Assembly (NCBI RefSeq): GCF_027853245.1
Contig: NZ_JAPTZM010000003.1
DNA from: Atlantibacter subterraneus
Lineage (GTDB): Bacteria > Pseudomonadota > Gammaproteobacteria > Enterobacterales > Enterobacteriaceae
Strand: one strand, 5' to 3'
Length of the DNA stretch: 64,000 nucleotides
The translations under genes and the position numbers were made by a program. The notes under the pieces were generated by a model. It saw only the letters and a program-made list of their open reading frames with translations, was not told the DNA's origin and made no database searches. Positions 32,292-41,657 of this stretch are shown here, piece by piece (positions within the stretch are counted from its first letter, which is position 1; every line of letters begins with the position of its first letter).

Positions 32292-32825
32292 TTAGTAGCG
32301 CCCAAACAGATCGCGTTTGCGCGGTTTAAACGGCTGGGCGATCAGCACCAGCAGCGCGATGACCAGATAAGCCGCGAAAATCCCCAGCAGCCACTGCGGC
32401 ATCTCCAGCGATAAAAATTCCCACTGACGTACCGAGCAATCGCCACTGGCGACGAAAACCTGCGGCAGCCATTTATCCAGCGGCAGCCAGCTCGGGAAAC
32501 GCGCCGCGAAATCGCAGGTGACAAACGGGGAAGGGTGCAATTGCATCATGGTGTGTTCATAGGCCAGCGCCACGCCCTGCCATGCACTGTAAATCCACAC
32601 GCCAATCGCGACTAAACGTAAGGGTGTTTTGGGTGCGATTGCGCCGAGGAGCCCCGCGCCCATAATGCCGAACAACGCGCAGCGCTCATAAATGCATAAC
32701 ACGCACGGCTGCAGCTTCATCACATGCTGAAACCACAGCGCAACCAGTTCAAGGGCAAACGCCGTAAGGGCCATCAGAAGCCATGCGCCGCGGCCGTGGG
32801 AGCACTGGTTTAAATATCGCAACAT
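32292..32825 (-). CDS. dsbB: DsbB, disulfide-bond oxidoreductase reoxidising DsbA
   Basis: A 177-residue, four-span inner-membrane protein that passes electrons from periplasmic DsbA to quinones. The first redox pair is the CVLC motif (about 41-44) in PCVLCIYERC. The second pair is in FVTCDFAARFP and ASGDCSVRQWEF, in the second periplasmic loop. The C-terminus KKRDLFG is reproduced as KRDLFGRY. ATG at 32825 gives the family length; the frame is open 19 codons upstream. It indirectly affects PdeD at 12-13.5 kb, whose cysteines are Dsb substrates in E. coli. Confidence 0.95.
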   Translation of the reverse strand: MLRYLNQCSHGRGAWLLMALTAFALELVALWFQHVMKLQPCVLCIYERCALFGIMGAGLLGAIAPKTPLRLVAIGVWIYSAWQGVALAYEHTMMQLHPSPFVTCDFAARFPSWLPLDKWLPQVFVASGDCSVRQWEFLSLEMPQWLLGIFAAYLVIALLVLIAQPFKPRKRDLFGRY

Positions 32826-32987
32826 AATCAAATTCCCTGCTGTATGCGTCGAGAGGGCAGTGTAAACGAATTCGCCTGGCACGCCACTAAGGACAATAAA
32901 AATAACAAATTAATCAGATATTCATAATTCAAAAGCGCCCGCTGAGGAAGGCGCTTTGATATTTATTCATTTCGCGGGCCATGATAA

Positions 32988-34529
32988 TCAGAGTGTCGCG
33001 ATCCAGCCATGCGCCAGCATCCACTCTGTGGCGGGCATCAAGATATATTCAACACAGGCCAGCCCCGTTAAGGTGAGCACCAGAGTATAAGGCAGCGCCA
33101 TCCACACCATGCGGCCATACGACAGGCGAATTAACGGTGCCAGCGCCGAAGTCAGCAGGAACAGAAACGCCGCCTGCCCGTTAGGCGTCGCCACCGACGG
33201 TAAATTGGTGCCGGTGTTAATCGCCACCGCCAGCAGCTCAAACTGGTTGCGATCGATAAGCCCTTGCTCCAGCGCCGTTTTGGCTTCGTTAATATACACC
33301 GTGCCGACGAACACGTTATCGGAAATCGACGACAGCAGGCCGTTAAACAGGTAGAAAAGCGACAACTGCGCATGCGGCGCGGCTTCCAGCACAAAAGTGA
33401 TGATCGGCGAGAACAGTTTCTGGTCGATTATCACCGCCACAACGGCGAAAAATACCGTCAGCAGCGCGGTAAACGGCAGCGCTTCGGTGAAGGCCTTGCC
33501 GATGGCATGCTCGTCGGTGACGCCGCACAGCGCGGTAGCGAAAACAATCACCGACAGGCCAATCAGGCCGACCTCGGCCAGATGCAGGGCCAGCGCGACG
33601 ATCAGCCAGACGGCGATAATCCCCTGAACCACCAGCTTCATTTTGTCCTGGCGGGTGCGTTCGCGGGTGCTTTTTTCATCAAACTCGCGCAGTACCTGGC
33701 GTACCGATTCCGGCAGCGGCTCGCCGTAGCCAAACCAGCGCATTTTCTCGACGATAAAACAGGTTGCCAGGCCGCAGAACAGCACCGGTACGCTCACCGG
33801 GGCAACGCGAATCAAGAAATCGATAAAGTGCCAGTCTGCGGCTTTGGCAATGATCAGGTTCTGGGGCTCGCCCACCATGGTCATCACGCCGCCAAGCGCG
33901 GTGCCGACCCCGGCATGCATCATCAGGCTGCGGAGAAAGGCGCGGAATTTTTCCAGATTGGCGCGGCTGTCTTCTTCGAGCGTCGAGTCATCCTGCAAAT
34001 CGCCATTGTCGTGACGGGTGCTGGCGTAGCGGTGGTAGATACTGTAAAAGCCTACCGCAACGCTGATCACTACCGCGACCACCGTCAACGCATCCAGGAA
34101 GGCAGATAAAAACGCGGCGGCGAAACAGAATGCCAGCGACAGCAAAACCTTTGAACGGATGCCCAGCAGCAGTTTCGTGAAAATCAGCAACAGCAGCTGC
34201 TTCATAAAGTAGATGCCTGCCACCATAAACATCAGCAGCAACAGCACTTCGAGGTTAGCGCTTATCTCTTCGCGGATATGGCCCGGCGTGGTCATGCCAA
34301 TCATCACCGCTTCAATAGCCAGCAGCCCGCCCGGGAGTAGCGGATAGCATTTCAGCGCCATCGCCAGGGTGAAAATGAATTCGGCGACCAGAAACCACCC
34401 GGCAACAAACGGGCTGATGAAAAAGAGAATCGGATTAAGTACCAGAAATGACAGCAGTGTCACTTTGTACCAGTCGGGAGACTGACCGAGAAAATTACGG
34501 TAAAGGGCGCGTCCGAATGACATTTCCAT
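32988..34529 (-). CDS. nhaB: NhaB, sodium/proton antiporter
   Basis: A 513-residue NhaB-type Na+/H+ antiporter that expels sodium at neutral pH in exchange for protons. It is very hydrophobic, with conserved family segments FLSAFLDALTVVAVVISV, GVGTALGGVMTMVGEPQNLIIAKAA and ISDNVFVGTVYINEAK. The start at 34529 (MEMSFGRALYRNF) gives the E. coli length; an ATG two codons earlier is possible. It is divergent from fadR, as in E. coli. A weak hairpin (about 32949-32970) follows the gene. Confidence 0.95.
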   Translation of the reverse strand: MEMSFGRALYRNFLGQSPDWYKVTLLSFLVLNPILFFISPFVAGWFLVAEFIFTLAMALKCYPLLPGGLLAIEAVMIGMTTPGHIREEISANLEVLLLLMFMVAGIYFMKQLLLLIFTKLLLGIRSKVLLSLAFCFAAAFLSAFLDALTVVAVVISVAVGFYSIYHRYASTRHDNGDLQDDSTLEEDSRANLEKFRAFLRSLMMHAGVGTALGGVMTMVGEPQNLIIAKAADWHFIDFLIRVAPVSVPVLFCGLATCFIVEKMRWFGYGEPLPESVRQVLREFDEKSTRERTRQDKMKLVVQGIIAVWLIVALALHLAEVGLIGLSVIVFATALCGVTDEHAIGKAFTEALPFTALLTVFFAVVAVIIDQKLFSPIITFVLEAAPHAQLSLFYLFNGLLSSISDNVFVGTVYINEAKTALEQGLIDRNQFELLAVAINTGTNLPSVATPNGQAAFLFLLTSALAPLIRLSYGRMVWMALPYTLVLTLTGLACVEYILMPATEWMLAHGWIATL

Positions 34530-34751
34530 GGTCAAGCTTTTACTCCTTCAGAATAAGTGTGGGTAGGGGCGACGGAAAATCCTAGCGCTCACGTGTGTTC
34601 CAGGCAAGCTAAAACAGGGTTTTAAACGTGCCGGGAATTAATAAAAAGCAAACCGCGATCCCCTTTTTCCCCTGAGACTTCGCTATCTGTCAGGAAATGC
34701 GTCTGGTATGATGAGTGAATTTTGTAAAATGCTGTGTATGGGTATCTCACT

Positions 34752-35471
34752 ATGGTTATAAAGGCGCAAAGCCCGGCGGGTTTCGCTGAAGAGTACATCA
34801 TTGAAAGTATCTGGAATAATCGCTTCCCACCGGGGACGATCCTTCCGGCGGAACGTGAGCTCTCCGAGTTAATCGGCGTTACCCGCACCACGCTGCGTGA
34901 AGTGTTGCAGCGTCTGGCGCGTGACGGCTGGTTGACCATTCAACACGGCAAACCGACCAAAGTGAATAACTTCTGGGAAACGTCCGGGCTGAACATTCTT
35001 GAAACGCTGGCGCGCCTCGATCACGAAAGCGTCCCGCAACTGATTGATAATCTGCTGTCGGTGCGTACCAATATCGCGACCATTTTTATCCGTACCGCGT
35101 TTCGCCAGCATCCGGATAAAGCGCTTGAAGTGCTGGCTACAGCGACGGAAGTGGAAGATCACGCCGATGCGTTTGCCAGCCTGGATTACAACATCTTTCG
35201 CGGGCTGGCGTTTGCCTCGGGCAATCCGATTTACGGCCTGATCCTCAACGGGATGAAAGGGCTGTATACCCGCATTGGCCGCCACTACTTTGCTAACCCG
35301 GAAGCACGCAGCCTGGCATTAGGTTTTTACCATCGGCTGGCGAAGATCTGTGAAGAAGGTCTGCATGACCAGGTGTATGAAAGCGTGCGCCGCTACGGTC
35401 ATGAGAGTGGTGAAATCTGGCACCGCATGCAGAAAGCCATCCCAGGCGGCCTGACCATGACTGGTCGTTAA
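34752..35471 (+). CDS. fadR: FadR, fatty-acid-responsive GntR-family regulator
   Basis: A 239-residue regulator that represses beta-oxidation genes such as fadD and activates fabA and fabB. Long-chain acyl-CoA releases it from DNA. The N-terminal winged helix includes LPAERELSELIGVTRTTLREVLQRLARDGWL (about 28-60). The C-terminal all-helical acyl-CoA domain includes SGNPIYGLILNGMKGLYTRIGRHYF. ATG at 34752 gives the exact E. coli length. Its putative operator at fadD (23874-23890) is in this window. Confidence 0.97.
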   Translation: MVIKAQSPAGFAEEYIIESIWNNRFPPGTILPAERELSELIGVTRTTLREVLQRLARDGWLTIQHGKPTKVNNFWETSGLNILETLARLDHESVPQLIDNLLSVRTNIATIFIRTAFRQHPDKALEVLATATEVEDHADAFASLDYNIFRGLAFASGNPIYGLILNGMKGLYTRIGRHYFANPEARSLALGFYHRLAKICEEGLHDQVYESVRRYGHESGEIWHRMQKAIPGGLTMTGR

Positions 35472-35488
35472 CGCCACCCCCTTTAAAA

Positions 35489-35522
35489 CAAAATGGCCTC
35501 GCTAAGCGAGGCCATTTTTTTA
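35489..35522. terminator. Bidirectional terminator between fadR and ldtC
   Basis: AAATGGCCTCGCT and AGCGAGGCCATTT form a long perfect dyad with flanking A and T runs. It sits between two convergent genes. Confidence 0.9.
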
Positions 35523-36488
35523 GATTTCCTGCTGGGCGCTGGCATCGCCATGGCGGGTCACGTCTACCGGCATCCCGGAGCGCAACTCCATGGCGTGGTT
35601 CATTACGTCGCCATTGACCGTCGGCTGGGTACGGAAGCGCTGGGCACCGTCATTCAGGTTAATCGGCAGGGTTTGCGGATCGTCGTTGATATCCTTCGAC
35701 AGCGGCTGATGGACCTCAACAATCTGGCGGCCATCCGGCTCGCTGGAGATTTTCAGTGGCTCGTTAATGATGTTCACCTTCGTGCCCACATCCACCACGC
35801 TGAACAGGTGCTTGATATCATCATCACGCAGGCGGATACAGCCGGAGCTGACGCGCATCCCGATGCCGAAATCGGCGTTGGTGCCGTGCAGCAGATAAAC
35901 GCCGCCGTAGGCCGCGAGGCGGATCGCGTGATGCCCCATCGGGTTATCCGGCCCGGCGGGCACGACCGCCGGTAGGGTGATGCCCTGCTTCAGATAGCGG
36001 GCGCGAATATTGGCGGTCGGCGTCCAGGTCGGGTTGGCGCGCTTTTGCGAGACGCTGGTTTTCATGGTCGGCGTCAGGGTGTCGCCATCCAGTTGGCCGA
36101 TGCCAATCGGGTACACCGTCACGCTATTGGTGCCCGGCGGGAAGTAGTAAAGACGCAGTTCCGCCAGGTTGATCAGGATGCCTTCGCGCGGCGCATCCGG
36201 CAGCAGCATCTGGCGCGGGATGGTCAGTACGCTGCCTTCACGCGGGACATACGGATCAACGCCGGGGTTGGCCTGCATCAGCGCCAGGAAACCGACGTTG
36301 TACTGTTTAGCAATAGCCTCCAGCGAGCCGCCGCCTGGCTCAACCACGTGATACTGGATTTCGCCTATCAAACGGCTGCCCGCAGGCGGTAACGGGTAGG
36401 TATTGGCGCGCGTGGGCAGTGCGACGGCCAGCGTGGCGATAACGCTAAACCAGGTGATCCAGCGAAAAATGCGCAATGAAGAAGTCAT
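35520..36488 (-). CDS. ldtC: LdtC (YcfS), L,D-transpeptidase attaching Braun lipoprotein
   Basis: A 322-residue periplasmic YkuD-family transpeptidase that links the major lipoprotein Lpp to peptidoglycan meso-diaminopimelate. It has a signal peptide ending around ALPTRA-N (about 28), a LysM-type peptidoglycan-binding repeat (about 44-92), and the YkuD catalytic domain with LLHGTNADFGIGMRVSSGCIRL, whose cysteine in SSGC is the nucleophile. A C-terminal extension of about 80 residues follows. It is divergently adjacent to nothing in E. coli's fadR region; there it lies next to mfd, and here it joins the two, marking a rearrangement relative to K-12. Confidence 0.93.
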   Translation of the reverse strand: MTSSLRIFRWITWFSVIATLAVALPTRANTYPLPPAGSRLIGEIQYHVVEPGGGSLEAIAKQYNVGFLALMQANPGVDPYVPREGSVLTIPRQMLLPDAPREGILINLAELRLYYFPPGTNSVTVYPIGIGQLDGDTLTPTMKTSVSQKRANPTWTPTANIRARYLKQGITLPAVVPAGPDNPMGHHAIRLAAYGGVYLLHGTNADFGIGMRVSSGCIRLRDDDIKHLFSVVDVGTKVNIINEPLKISSEPDGRQIVEVHQPLSKDINDDPQTLPINLNDGAQRFRTQPTVNGDVMNHAMELRSGMPVDVTRHGDASAQQEI

Positions 36489-36604
36489 ATTAATAACCCT
36501 ATGATTGTTAAGGTTTTGTAATGGGTAGAAGAGGGAAGTATGACCAGCGCCGTCCAGGGAAATCCTGGAGGATTGAAATATTTTGTAAATTATTCACCAG
36601 AAGG

Positions 36605-36630
36605 TAAAAAACCCGGCGCTGCGCCGGGCT
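36605..36630 (-). terminator. Terminator of mfd
   Basis: On the minus strand GCCCGGCGCAGCGCCGGG forms a strong stem followed by TTTTTTA, just past the mfd stop. Confidence 0.9.
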
Positions 36631-36638
36631 TCTTTCGG

Positions 36639-39600
36639 TTATGCCACCGCGTTTTCCTGCACCTGGGTCATAAACTGCGTCACCCACTCCATCCGGGTTT
36701 TACGTTCGTTGAGATCCTGGAAAAACTTCAGGCGCGTCGGGCCATCGAGCCGGAAATGCTGCGGCGATTTTTGCAGTAAACCGATCAGCCATACCGGGTC
36801 GACATGGTTTTTCTCGGCAAACTCAATCACGCCGCCTTTATCGTGGGCCTCAATCTTGCGAATACCCATTTTCTGCGCCAGCTGGCGCAGTCGGGCGATA
36901 TCCAGCAGATTGCGCGCCGCATCCGGCAGCAGGCCGAAACGGTCGATCAGCTCCACTTTTATTTCGTCCAGCTCACCCGGCTTTTTGGCGCTGGCGATGC
37001 GCTTATAGAACGACAGACGGGTATTCACATCGGGGATGAAATCTTCCGGCAGCAGCGACGGCATCCGCAGTTCCACCTCGGTTTGCTGGCTGGTGAGATC
37101 CTCCAGCGACGGCTCGCGGCCTTCCTTCAGCGCATCCACCGCGTTTTCCAGCAACTCCATATACAGCGAGAAGCCGATGGTTTCCATCTGCCCGCTCTGG
37201 CCCTCACCGAGCAGTTCGCCCGCGCCGCGAATTTCCAGGTCGTGGGTCGCCAGCGCGAAGCCCGCGCCCAAATCTTCCAGCGACGCAATGGCCTCGAGGC
37301 GTTTTTGCGCATCGGTGGTCATCGCTTTCGGATGCGGAGTCAGCAGCCAGGCGTAGGCCTGGTGGTGCGAACGGCCCACGCGGCCACGCAGCTGGTGCAG
37401 CTGCGCCAGGCCGAAATGGTCGGCGCGCTCAATAATAATGGTATTGGCGGTGGGGATGTCGATACCGGTTTCGATAATGGTGGTACACACCAGCACGTTA
37501 AACCGCTGGTGGTGGAAATCGTTCATCACCCGTTCCAGTTCACGCTCGCGCATCTGGCCATGGCCAATGGCGATACGCGCTTCCGGCACCAGCGTTGCCA
37601 GCCGGTCGGCGGCTTTCTGGATGTTTTCCACGTCGTTATACAGGTAGTAAACCTGGCCGCCGCGCAGGATCTCACGCAGGATGGCCTCGCGCACCACCAG
37701 GCTGTCGTATTCGCGCACGAAGGTTTTCACCGCCAGACGGCGCGCCGGCGGAGTGGCGATTATCGACAGATCGCGCATGCCGCTCATCGCCATATTCAGG
37801 GTGCGTGGGATCGGCGTAGCGGTCAGCGTCAGGATATCCACGTCGGCGCGCATCGCTTTGATGCGCTCTTTATGACGCACCCCAAAGCGGTGCTCTTCAT
37901 CGACGATCAGCAGGCCCAAATCTTTCCACTGCACGTCACTTTGCAACAGCTTATGGGTGCCGATCAGGATATCTATTTTGCCTTCGGCAGCCTGTTCCAG
38001 CACCTGAGTCTGTTCTTTGGCGCTACGAAAACGCGACAGCATTTCAATGCGCACCGGCCAGTTGGCAAAACGGTCACGGAAGTTATCGAAATGCTGCTGG
38101 GCCAGCAGGGTGGTTGGCACCAGTACGGCGACCTGCTTGTTGTTCTCCACCGCCAGGAATGCCGCGCGCATCGCCACTTCAGTTTTGCCGAAGCCGACGT
38201 CGCCGCATACCAGCCGGTCCATCGCCAGCGGCTGGCACATATCGCTCAGCACTGCGTTAATGGCCTGGGCCTGATCCGGTGTGGTTTCAAACGGGAAACT
38301 GTCGCAGAACAGCTGGTACTGCTCGCGATCGTGCTTAAACGCAAAGCCGGTTTTCGCCGCGCGCTGGGAGTAGATGTCCAGCAGCTCCGCCGCCACGTCG
38401 CGTACTTTCTCTGCCGCTTTCTGCCGCGCCCGCGACCAGGCGTCGCTGCCCAGCTTGTGCAGCGGCGCGTTCTCCTCCGCGCCCCCGGCATAGCGGCTGA
38501 TCAGATGCAGCGACGACACCGGCACGTACAGTTTGGCGTCGTTGGCGTAGGTCAAAATCAGGTATTCGCCAGTGATACCGCCCGCTTCCAGGGTGGTCAT
38601 CCCGGCATAGCGGCCCACGCCGTGCTCCAGATGCACCACCGGCTGGCCGGTATGCAGCTCCGCCAGGTTGCGGATCAGCGTGTCCGGGTTAATGGTGCGG
38701 CGATTGTCCTGGCGGCGGCGCGCTACGCGCTCGCCCAGCAGATCGCTTTCGCAAATCAGCGCCCGCTGGCGGCGGGTATCGATAAATCCGCGTTCGGCGG
38801 AGCCTAAAATGACATAGCGGCCCTGACCGCTGGCCTCGTCAAAGCGATAGAGCTTTTTCGGGGCGACTTTAATACGCGCCAGCAGCTCAGACAGGGCTTC
38901 GCGGCGGCCTTCGCTCTCGACCGAAAACACCACCGGGCCGTCGAAGGATTCCAGGAACTTACGCAGATCGTCTAACGGCGCTTTTTGCTGTGCTTTAACC
39001 GACAGCTCCGGCAGCGGCTGATAGCCGAGATTAGTATTGGCGGCTTTTTCGGGCAGCGCTTCGGTTTTAAGCTGTACGCGCGGCCAGTTTTTTAGCTCGC
39101 TGAACAGCTCGTCGGTGCGCAGCCACAGCTGCTCCGGCGGCAACAGTGGACGCATCGGGTCAACGCCGCGATTCTCAAAACGCGCCACGGTATCGGCCCA
39201 GAAACGCTGGGCGCTGGTTTCCAGATCGCCGGTGTTGACCACCAGGGTATTGGCCGGGAAATAGCTGAACAGCGGTGGCAGCGGCTCGCTGAAAAACAGC
39301 GGCTGCCAGTACTCGATACCGGCGGGCAGGGTGCCTTTGCTCACCTGCTGATAGATATGTTCGGCGTCGCGCTTCACCTCGAAGCGGTCGCGCCAGTTGG
39401 TGCGAAACAGTTCGATGGCGTTTTTATCGGTGGGGAATTCGTGCGCCGGCAGCAGGTTGATGGCCTCAACTTCCTCCAGCGTGCGCTGGGTATCGACGTC
39501 AAACAGCCGCAGGCTGTCGATCTCGTCATCGAAAAAATCGAGGCGATAGGGCTGGGCGCTGCCCATCGGATACAGGTCGAGCAACGCGCCGCGCGTGGCG

Positions 39601-40085
39601 TATTCGCCATGCTCCATCACCTGATCCACATGGCGGTAGCCCGCCTGTTCCAGCTGGCCGCGCAGCGCGTCGCGCGACAGCCGCTGGCCTTTTTTCATCA
39701 CCAGCGCATGGCCGTGCAGGAAACTGTGCGGGCAAACGCGCTGCATAAGGGTGTTGACCGGCAGGATCAGCACGCCGCGCTGCATGGCAGGCAGTTGATA
39801 CAGGGTCGACAGGCGTGAAGAGATAATGTCCTGGTGCGGCGAGAAACTGTCGTATGGCAGGGTTTCCCAGTCCGCCAGATTCATTACCATGCTGTCGGTA
39901 AACTGGCGAATTTCATCGTGCAGCCGCAGGGCATTTTGCATATCAGGGGCAATCAGTACCACCGGCCCGGCATGGCGTTCAGCCATTTCCGCCACTTCTG
40001 TGGCGCAAGCCGCGCCAGTGAGTTCGCCCAGCAGGCGTTGGTCGCCCGGTTTGGCGGGCAAGGAATAACGATATTGTTCAGACAT
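36639..40085 (-). CDS. mfd: Mfd, transcription-repair coupling factor
   Basis: A 1148-residue ATP-dependent DNA translocase that pushes off RNA polymerase stalled at DNA lesions and recruits UvrA. The domains in order are: a UvrB-like N-terminus that binds UvrA (about 1-340), the RNA polymerase interaction domain (about 470-545, HLEHGVGRYAGMTTL), and the RecG-like motor with Walker A GDVGFGKTE and Walker B DEEHRFG. Motif VI follows (QLRGRVGRSHHQAYAWLL), then the TRG segment and an autoinhibitory C-terminal domain. The ATG at 40085 (MSEQYRYSLP) gives exactly the E. coli length; the open frame upstream of it is not conserved. It is divergent from lolC across a 372-base gap. Confidence 0.97.
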   Translation of the reverse strand: MSEQYRYSLPAKPGDQRLLGELTGAACATEVAEMAERHAGPVVLIAPDMQNALRLHDEIRQFTDSMVMNLADWETLPYDSFSPHQDIISSRLSTLYQLPAMQRGVLILPVNTLMQRVCPHSFLHGHALVMKKGQRLSRDALRGQLEQAGYRHVDQVMEHGEYATRGALLDLYPMGSAQPYRLDFFDDEIDSLRLFDVDTQRTLEEVEAINLLPAHEFPTDKNAIELFRTNWRDRFEVKRDAEHIYQQVSKGTLPAGIEYWQPLFFSEPLPPLFSYFPANTLVVNTGDLETSAQRFWADTVARFENRGVDPMRPLLPPEQLWLRTDELFSELKNWPRVQLKTEALPEKAANTNLGYQPLPELSVKAQQKAPLDDLRKFLESFDGPVVFSVESEGRREALSELLARIKVAPKKLYRFDEASGQGRYVILGSAERGFIDTRRQRALICESDLLGERVARRRQDNRRTINPDTLIRNLAELHTGQPVVHLEHGVGRYAGMTTLEAGGITGEYLILTYANDAKLYVPVSSLHLISRYAGGAEENAPLHKLGSDAWSRARQKAAEKVRDVAAELLDIYSQRAAKTGFAFKHDREQYQLFCDSFPFETTPDQAQAINAVLSDMCQPLAMDRLVCGDVGFGKTEVAMRAAFLAVENNKQVAVLVPTTLLAQQHFDNFRDRFANWPVRIEMLSRFRSAKEQTQVLEQAAEGKIDILIGTHKLLQSDVQWKDLGLLIVDEEHRFGVRHKERIKAMRADVDILTLTATPIPRTLNMAMSGMRDLSIIATPPARRLAVKTFVREYDSLVVREAILREILRGGQVYYLYNDVENIQKAADRLATLVPEARIAIGHGQMRERELERVMNDFHHQRFNVLVCTTIIETGIDIPTANTIIIERADHFGLAQLHQLRGRVGRSHHQAYAWLLTPHPKAMTTDAQKRLEAIASLEDLGAGFALATHDLEIRGAGELLGEGQSGQMETIGFSLYMELLENAVDALKEGREPSLEDLTSQQTEVELRMPSLLPEDFIPDVNTRLSFYKRIASAKKPGELDEIKVELIDRFGLLPDAARNLLDIARLRQLAQKMGIRKIEAHDKGGVIEFAEKNHVDPVWLIGLLQKSPQHFRLDGPTRLKFFQDLNERKTRMEWVTQFMTQVQENAVA

Positions 40086-40457
40086 AGCGTGTATTAGCGT
40101 TTCTCGTTGTGACCCGCGACCCGGTAAAGTCTGGCGCAAGAATGGGTTATCGCGATGAATGCGGACTGTCATTATTATCCGCGATCGATCTGCTTTAGCA
40201 AAGCGTAACACAAACTTCGCCACGGGATTTATGTGACGGTGTCACTTTTATCGCTAAAAACGGCGATGATTTCAGGATAATTCGCAGGGTGAAATCACCT
40301 GAAAAGCGCAAAGCTTATACGCCGTCTCGTTTATCAGTTTGATTTCGCTCTGTTTTTATCGTCAGAGCTGAAACAAAAAGACGTTATATTTCATTTACTT
40401 GATTCCGGCAGGCTTATATACTCCCGGGTTACTTTGCAAAGCAATCAGATGGATTTC
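40086..40457. promoter_or_regulatory. mfd-lolCDE divergent intergenic region with putative lolC promoter
   Basis: A 372-base gap without genes. A candidate promoter for lolCDE is TTTACT (40394-40399), 17 bases, then TATACT (40417-40422). No other conserved element was recognised. Open frames extending mfd and lolC into this gap lack conserved starts. Confidence 0.45.
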
Positions 40458-41657
40458 ATGTACCAACCTGTCGCTTTATTTATCGGCCTGCGCTATATGC
40501 GGGGCCGCGCAGCAGACCGCTTCGGTCGCTTTGTCTCCTGGCTCTCTACCATTGGCATTACCCTTGGCGTAATGGCGCTGGTCACGGTGCTGTCGGTGAT
40601 GAACGGTTTCGAGCGCGAGCTGCAAAACAACATTCTTGGGCTGATGCCGCAGGCGCTGATCACCACGCCAAAAGGCTCAGTTAATCCGCAACAGCTTCCC
40701 GGGCAAGACCTCAGGCTGCAGGGCGTTAAGCGTATTGCGCCGCTGACCACCGGCGATGTGGTGCTGCAAAGCCCGCGCAGCGTGGCGGTGGGCGTGATGC
40801 TGGGTATCGATCCGGCTAAAGATGACCCGCTTACGCCGTATCTGGTGAACGTGAAGCAAAGCGATCTCACCGCCGGGCAGTACAACGTGATCCTCGGCGA
40901 GCAGCTGGCCGGTCAACTGGGCGTGAAGCGCGGCGACCAGCTGCGTCTGATGGTGCCGTCCGCCAGCCAGTTCACCCCGATGGGTCGCCTGCCGAGCCAG
41001 CGGCTGTTTACCGTGATCGGCACCTTCGCCGCCAATAGCGAAGTGGACGGCTACCAGATGCTGGTGAATATCCAGGATGCCTCGCGCCTGATGCGCTATC
41101 CGGCGGGGAACATCACCGGCTGGCGTCTGTGGCTCAACGAGCCGCTGAAAGTGGACGTGCTGAGCCAGCAAACCCTGCCGCCGGGCACCGAATGGAAAGA
41201 CTGGCGCGAGCGCAAGGGCGAGCTGTTCCAGGCGGTGCGCATGGAAAAAAACATGATGGGGCTGCTGCTGAGCCTGATCGTCGCCGTCGCCGCGTTTAAT
41301 ATCATCACGTCTCTCGGCCTGATGGTGATGGAGAAGCAGGGCGAAGTGGCGATCCTGCAAACCCAGGGGCTGACGCCGCGCCAGATCATGGCGGTGTTTA
41401 TGGTTCAGGGGGCCAGCGCAGGGGTTATCGGCGCGCTGTTGGGCGCATTGCTCGGCGCGCTGCTGGCCAGCCAGCTGAATAATTTAATGCCGATTATCGG
41501 CGCATTCCTCGACGGCGCGGCGCTGCCGGTCGCTATCGAACCGTTACAAGTGGTGGCTATTGCGTTAATCGCGATGGCTATCGCGCTGTTATCCACGCTG
41601 TATCCGTCCTGGCGCGCCGCCGCCACTCAACCCGCTGAGGCTTTACGTTATGAGTAA
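40458..41657 (+). CDS. lolC: LolC, lipoprotein-releasing ABC transporter membrane subunit
   Basis: A 399-residue MacB-like permease subunit of LolCDE, which extracts outer-membrane-destined lipoproteins from the inner membrane and hands them to LolA. One N-terminal span (LSTIGITLGVMALVTVLSVMNGFERELQ) is followed by a large periplasmic domain with the LolA-binding hook region, then three C-terminal spans. The ATG at 40458 (MYQPVALFIGLRYMRG) gives the E. coli length. The stop overlaps the lolD start by eight bases. Confidence 0.96.
   Translation: MYQPVALFIGLRYMRGRAADRFGRFVSWLSTIGITLGVMALVTVLSVMNGFERELQNNILGLMPQALITTPKGSVNPQQLPGQDLRLQGVKRIAPLTTGDVVLQSPRSVAVGVMLGIDPAKDDPLTPYLVNVKQSDLTAGQYNVILGEQLAGQLGVKRGDQLRLMVPSASQFTPMGRLPSQRLFTVIGTFAANSEVDGYQMLVNIQDASRLMRYPAGNITGWRLWLNEPLKVDVLSQQTLPPGTEWKDWRERKGELFQAVRMEKNMMGLLLSLIVAVAAFNIITSLGLMVMEKQGEVAILQTQGLTPRQIMAVFMVQGASAGVIGALLGALLGALLASQLNNLMPIIGAFLDGAALPVAIEPLQVVAIALIAMAIALLSTLYPSWRAAATQPAEALRYE

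Noticed and set aside
36804..38807. A 667-codon open frame antisense to mfd
   Set aside because: It lies entirely opposite mfd, whose protein matches the family end to end. Its composition (His/Gln/Arg-rich, no motifs) is that of a shadow frame in GC-rich DNA.
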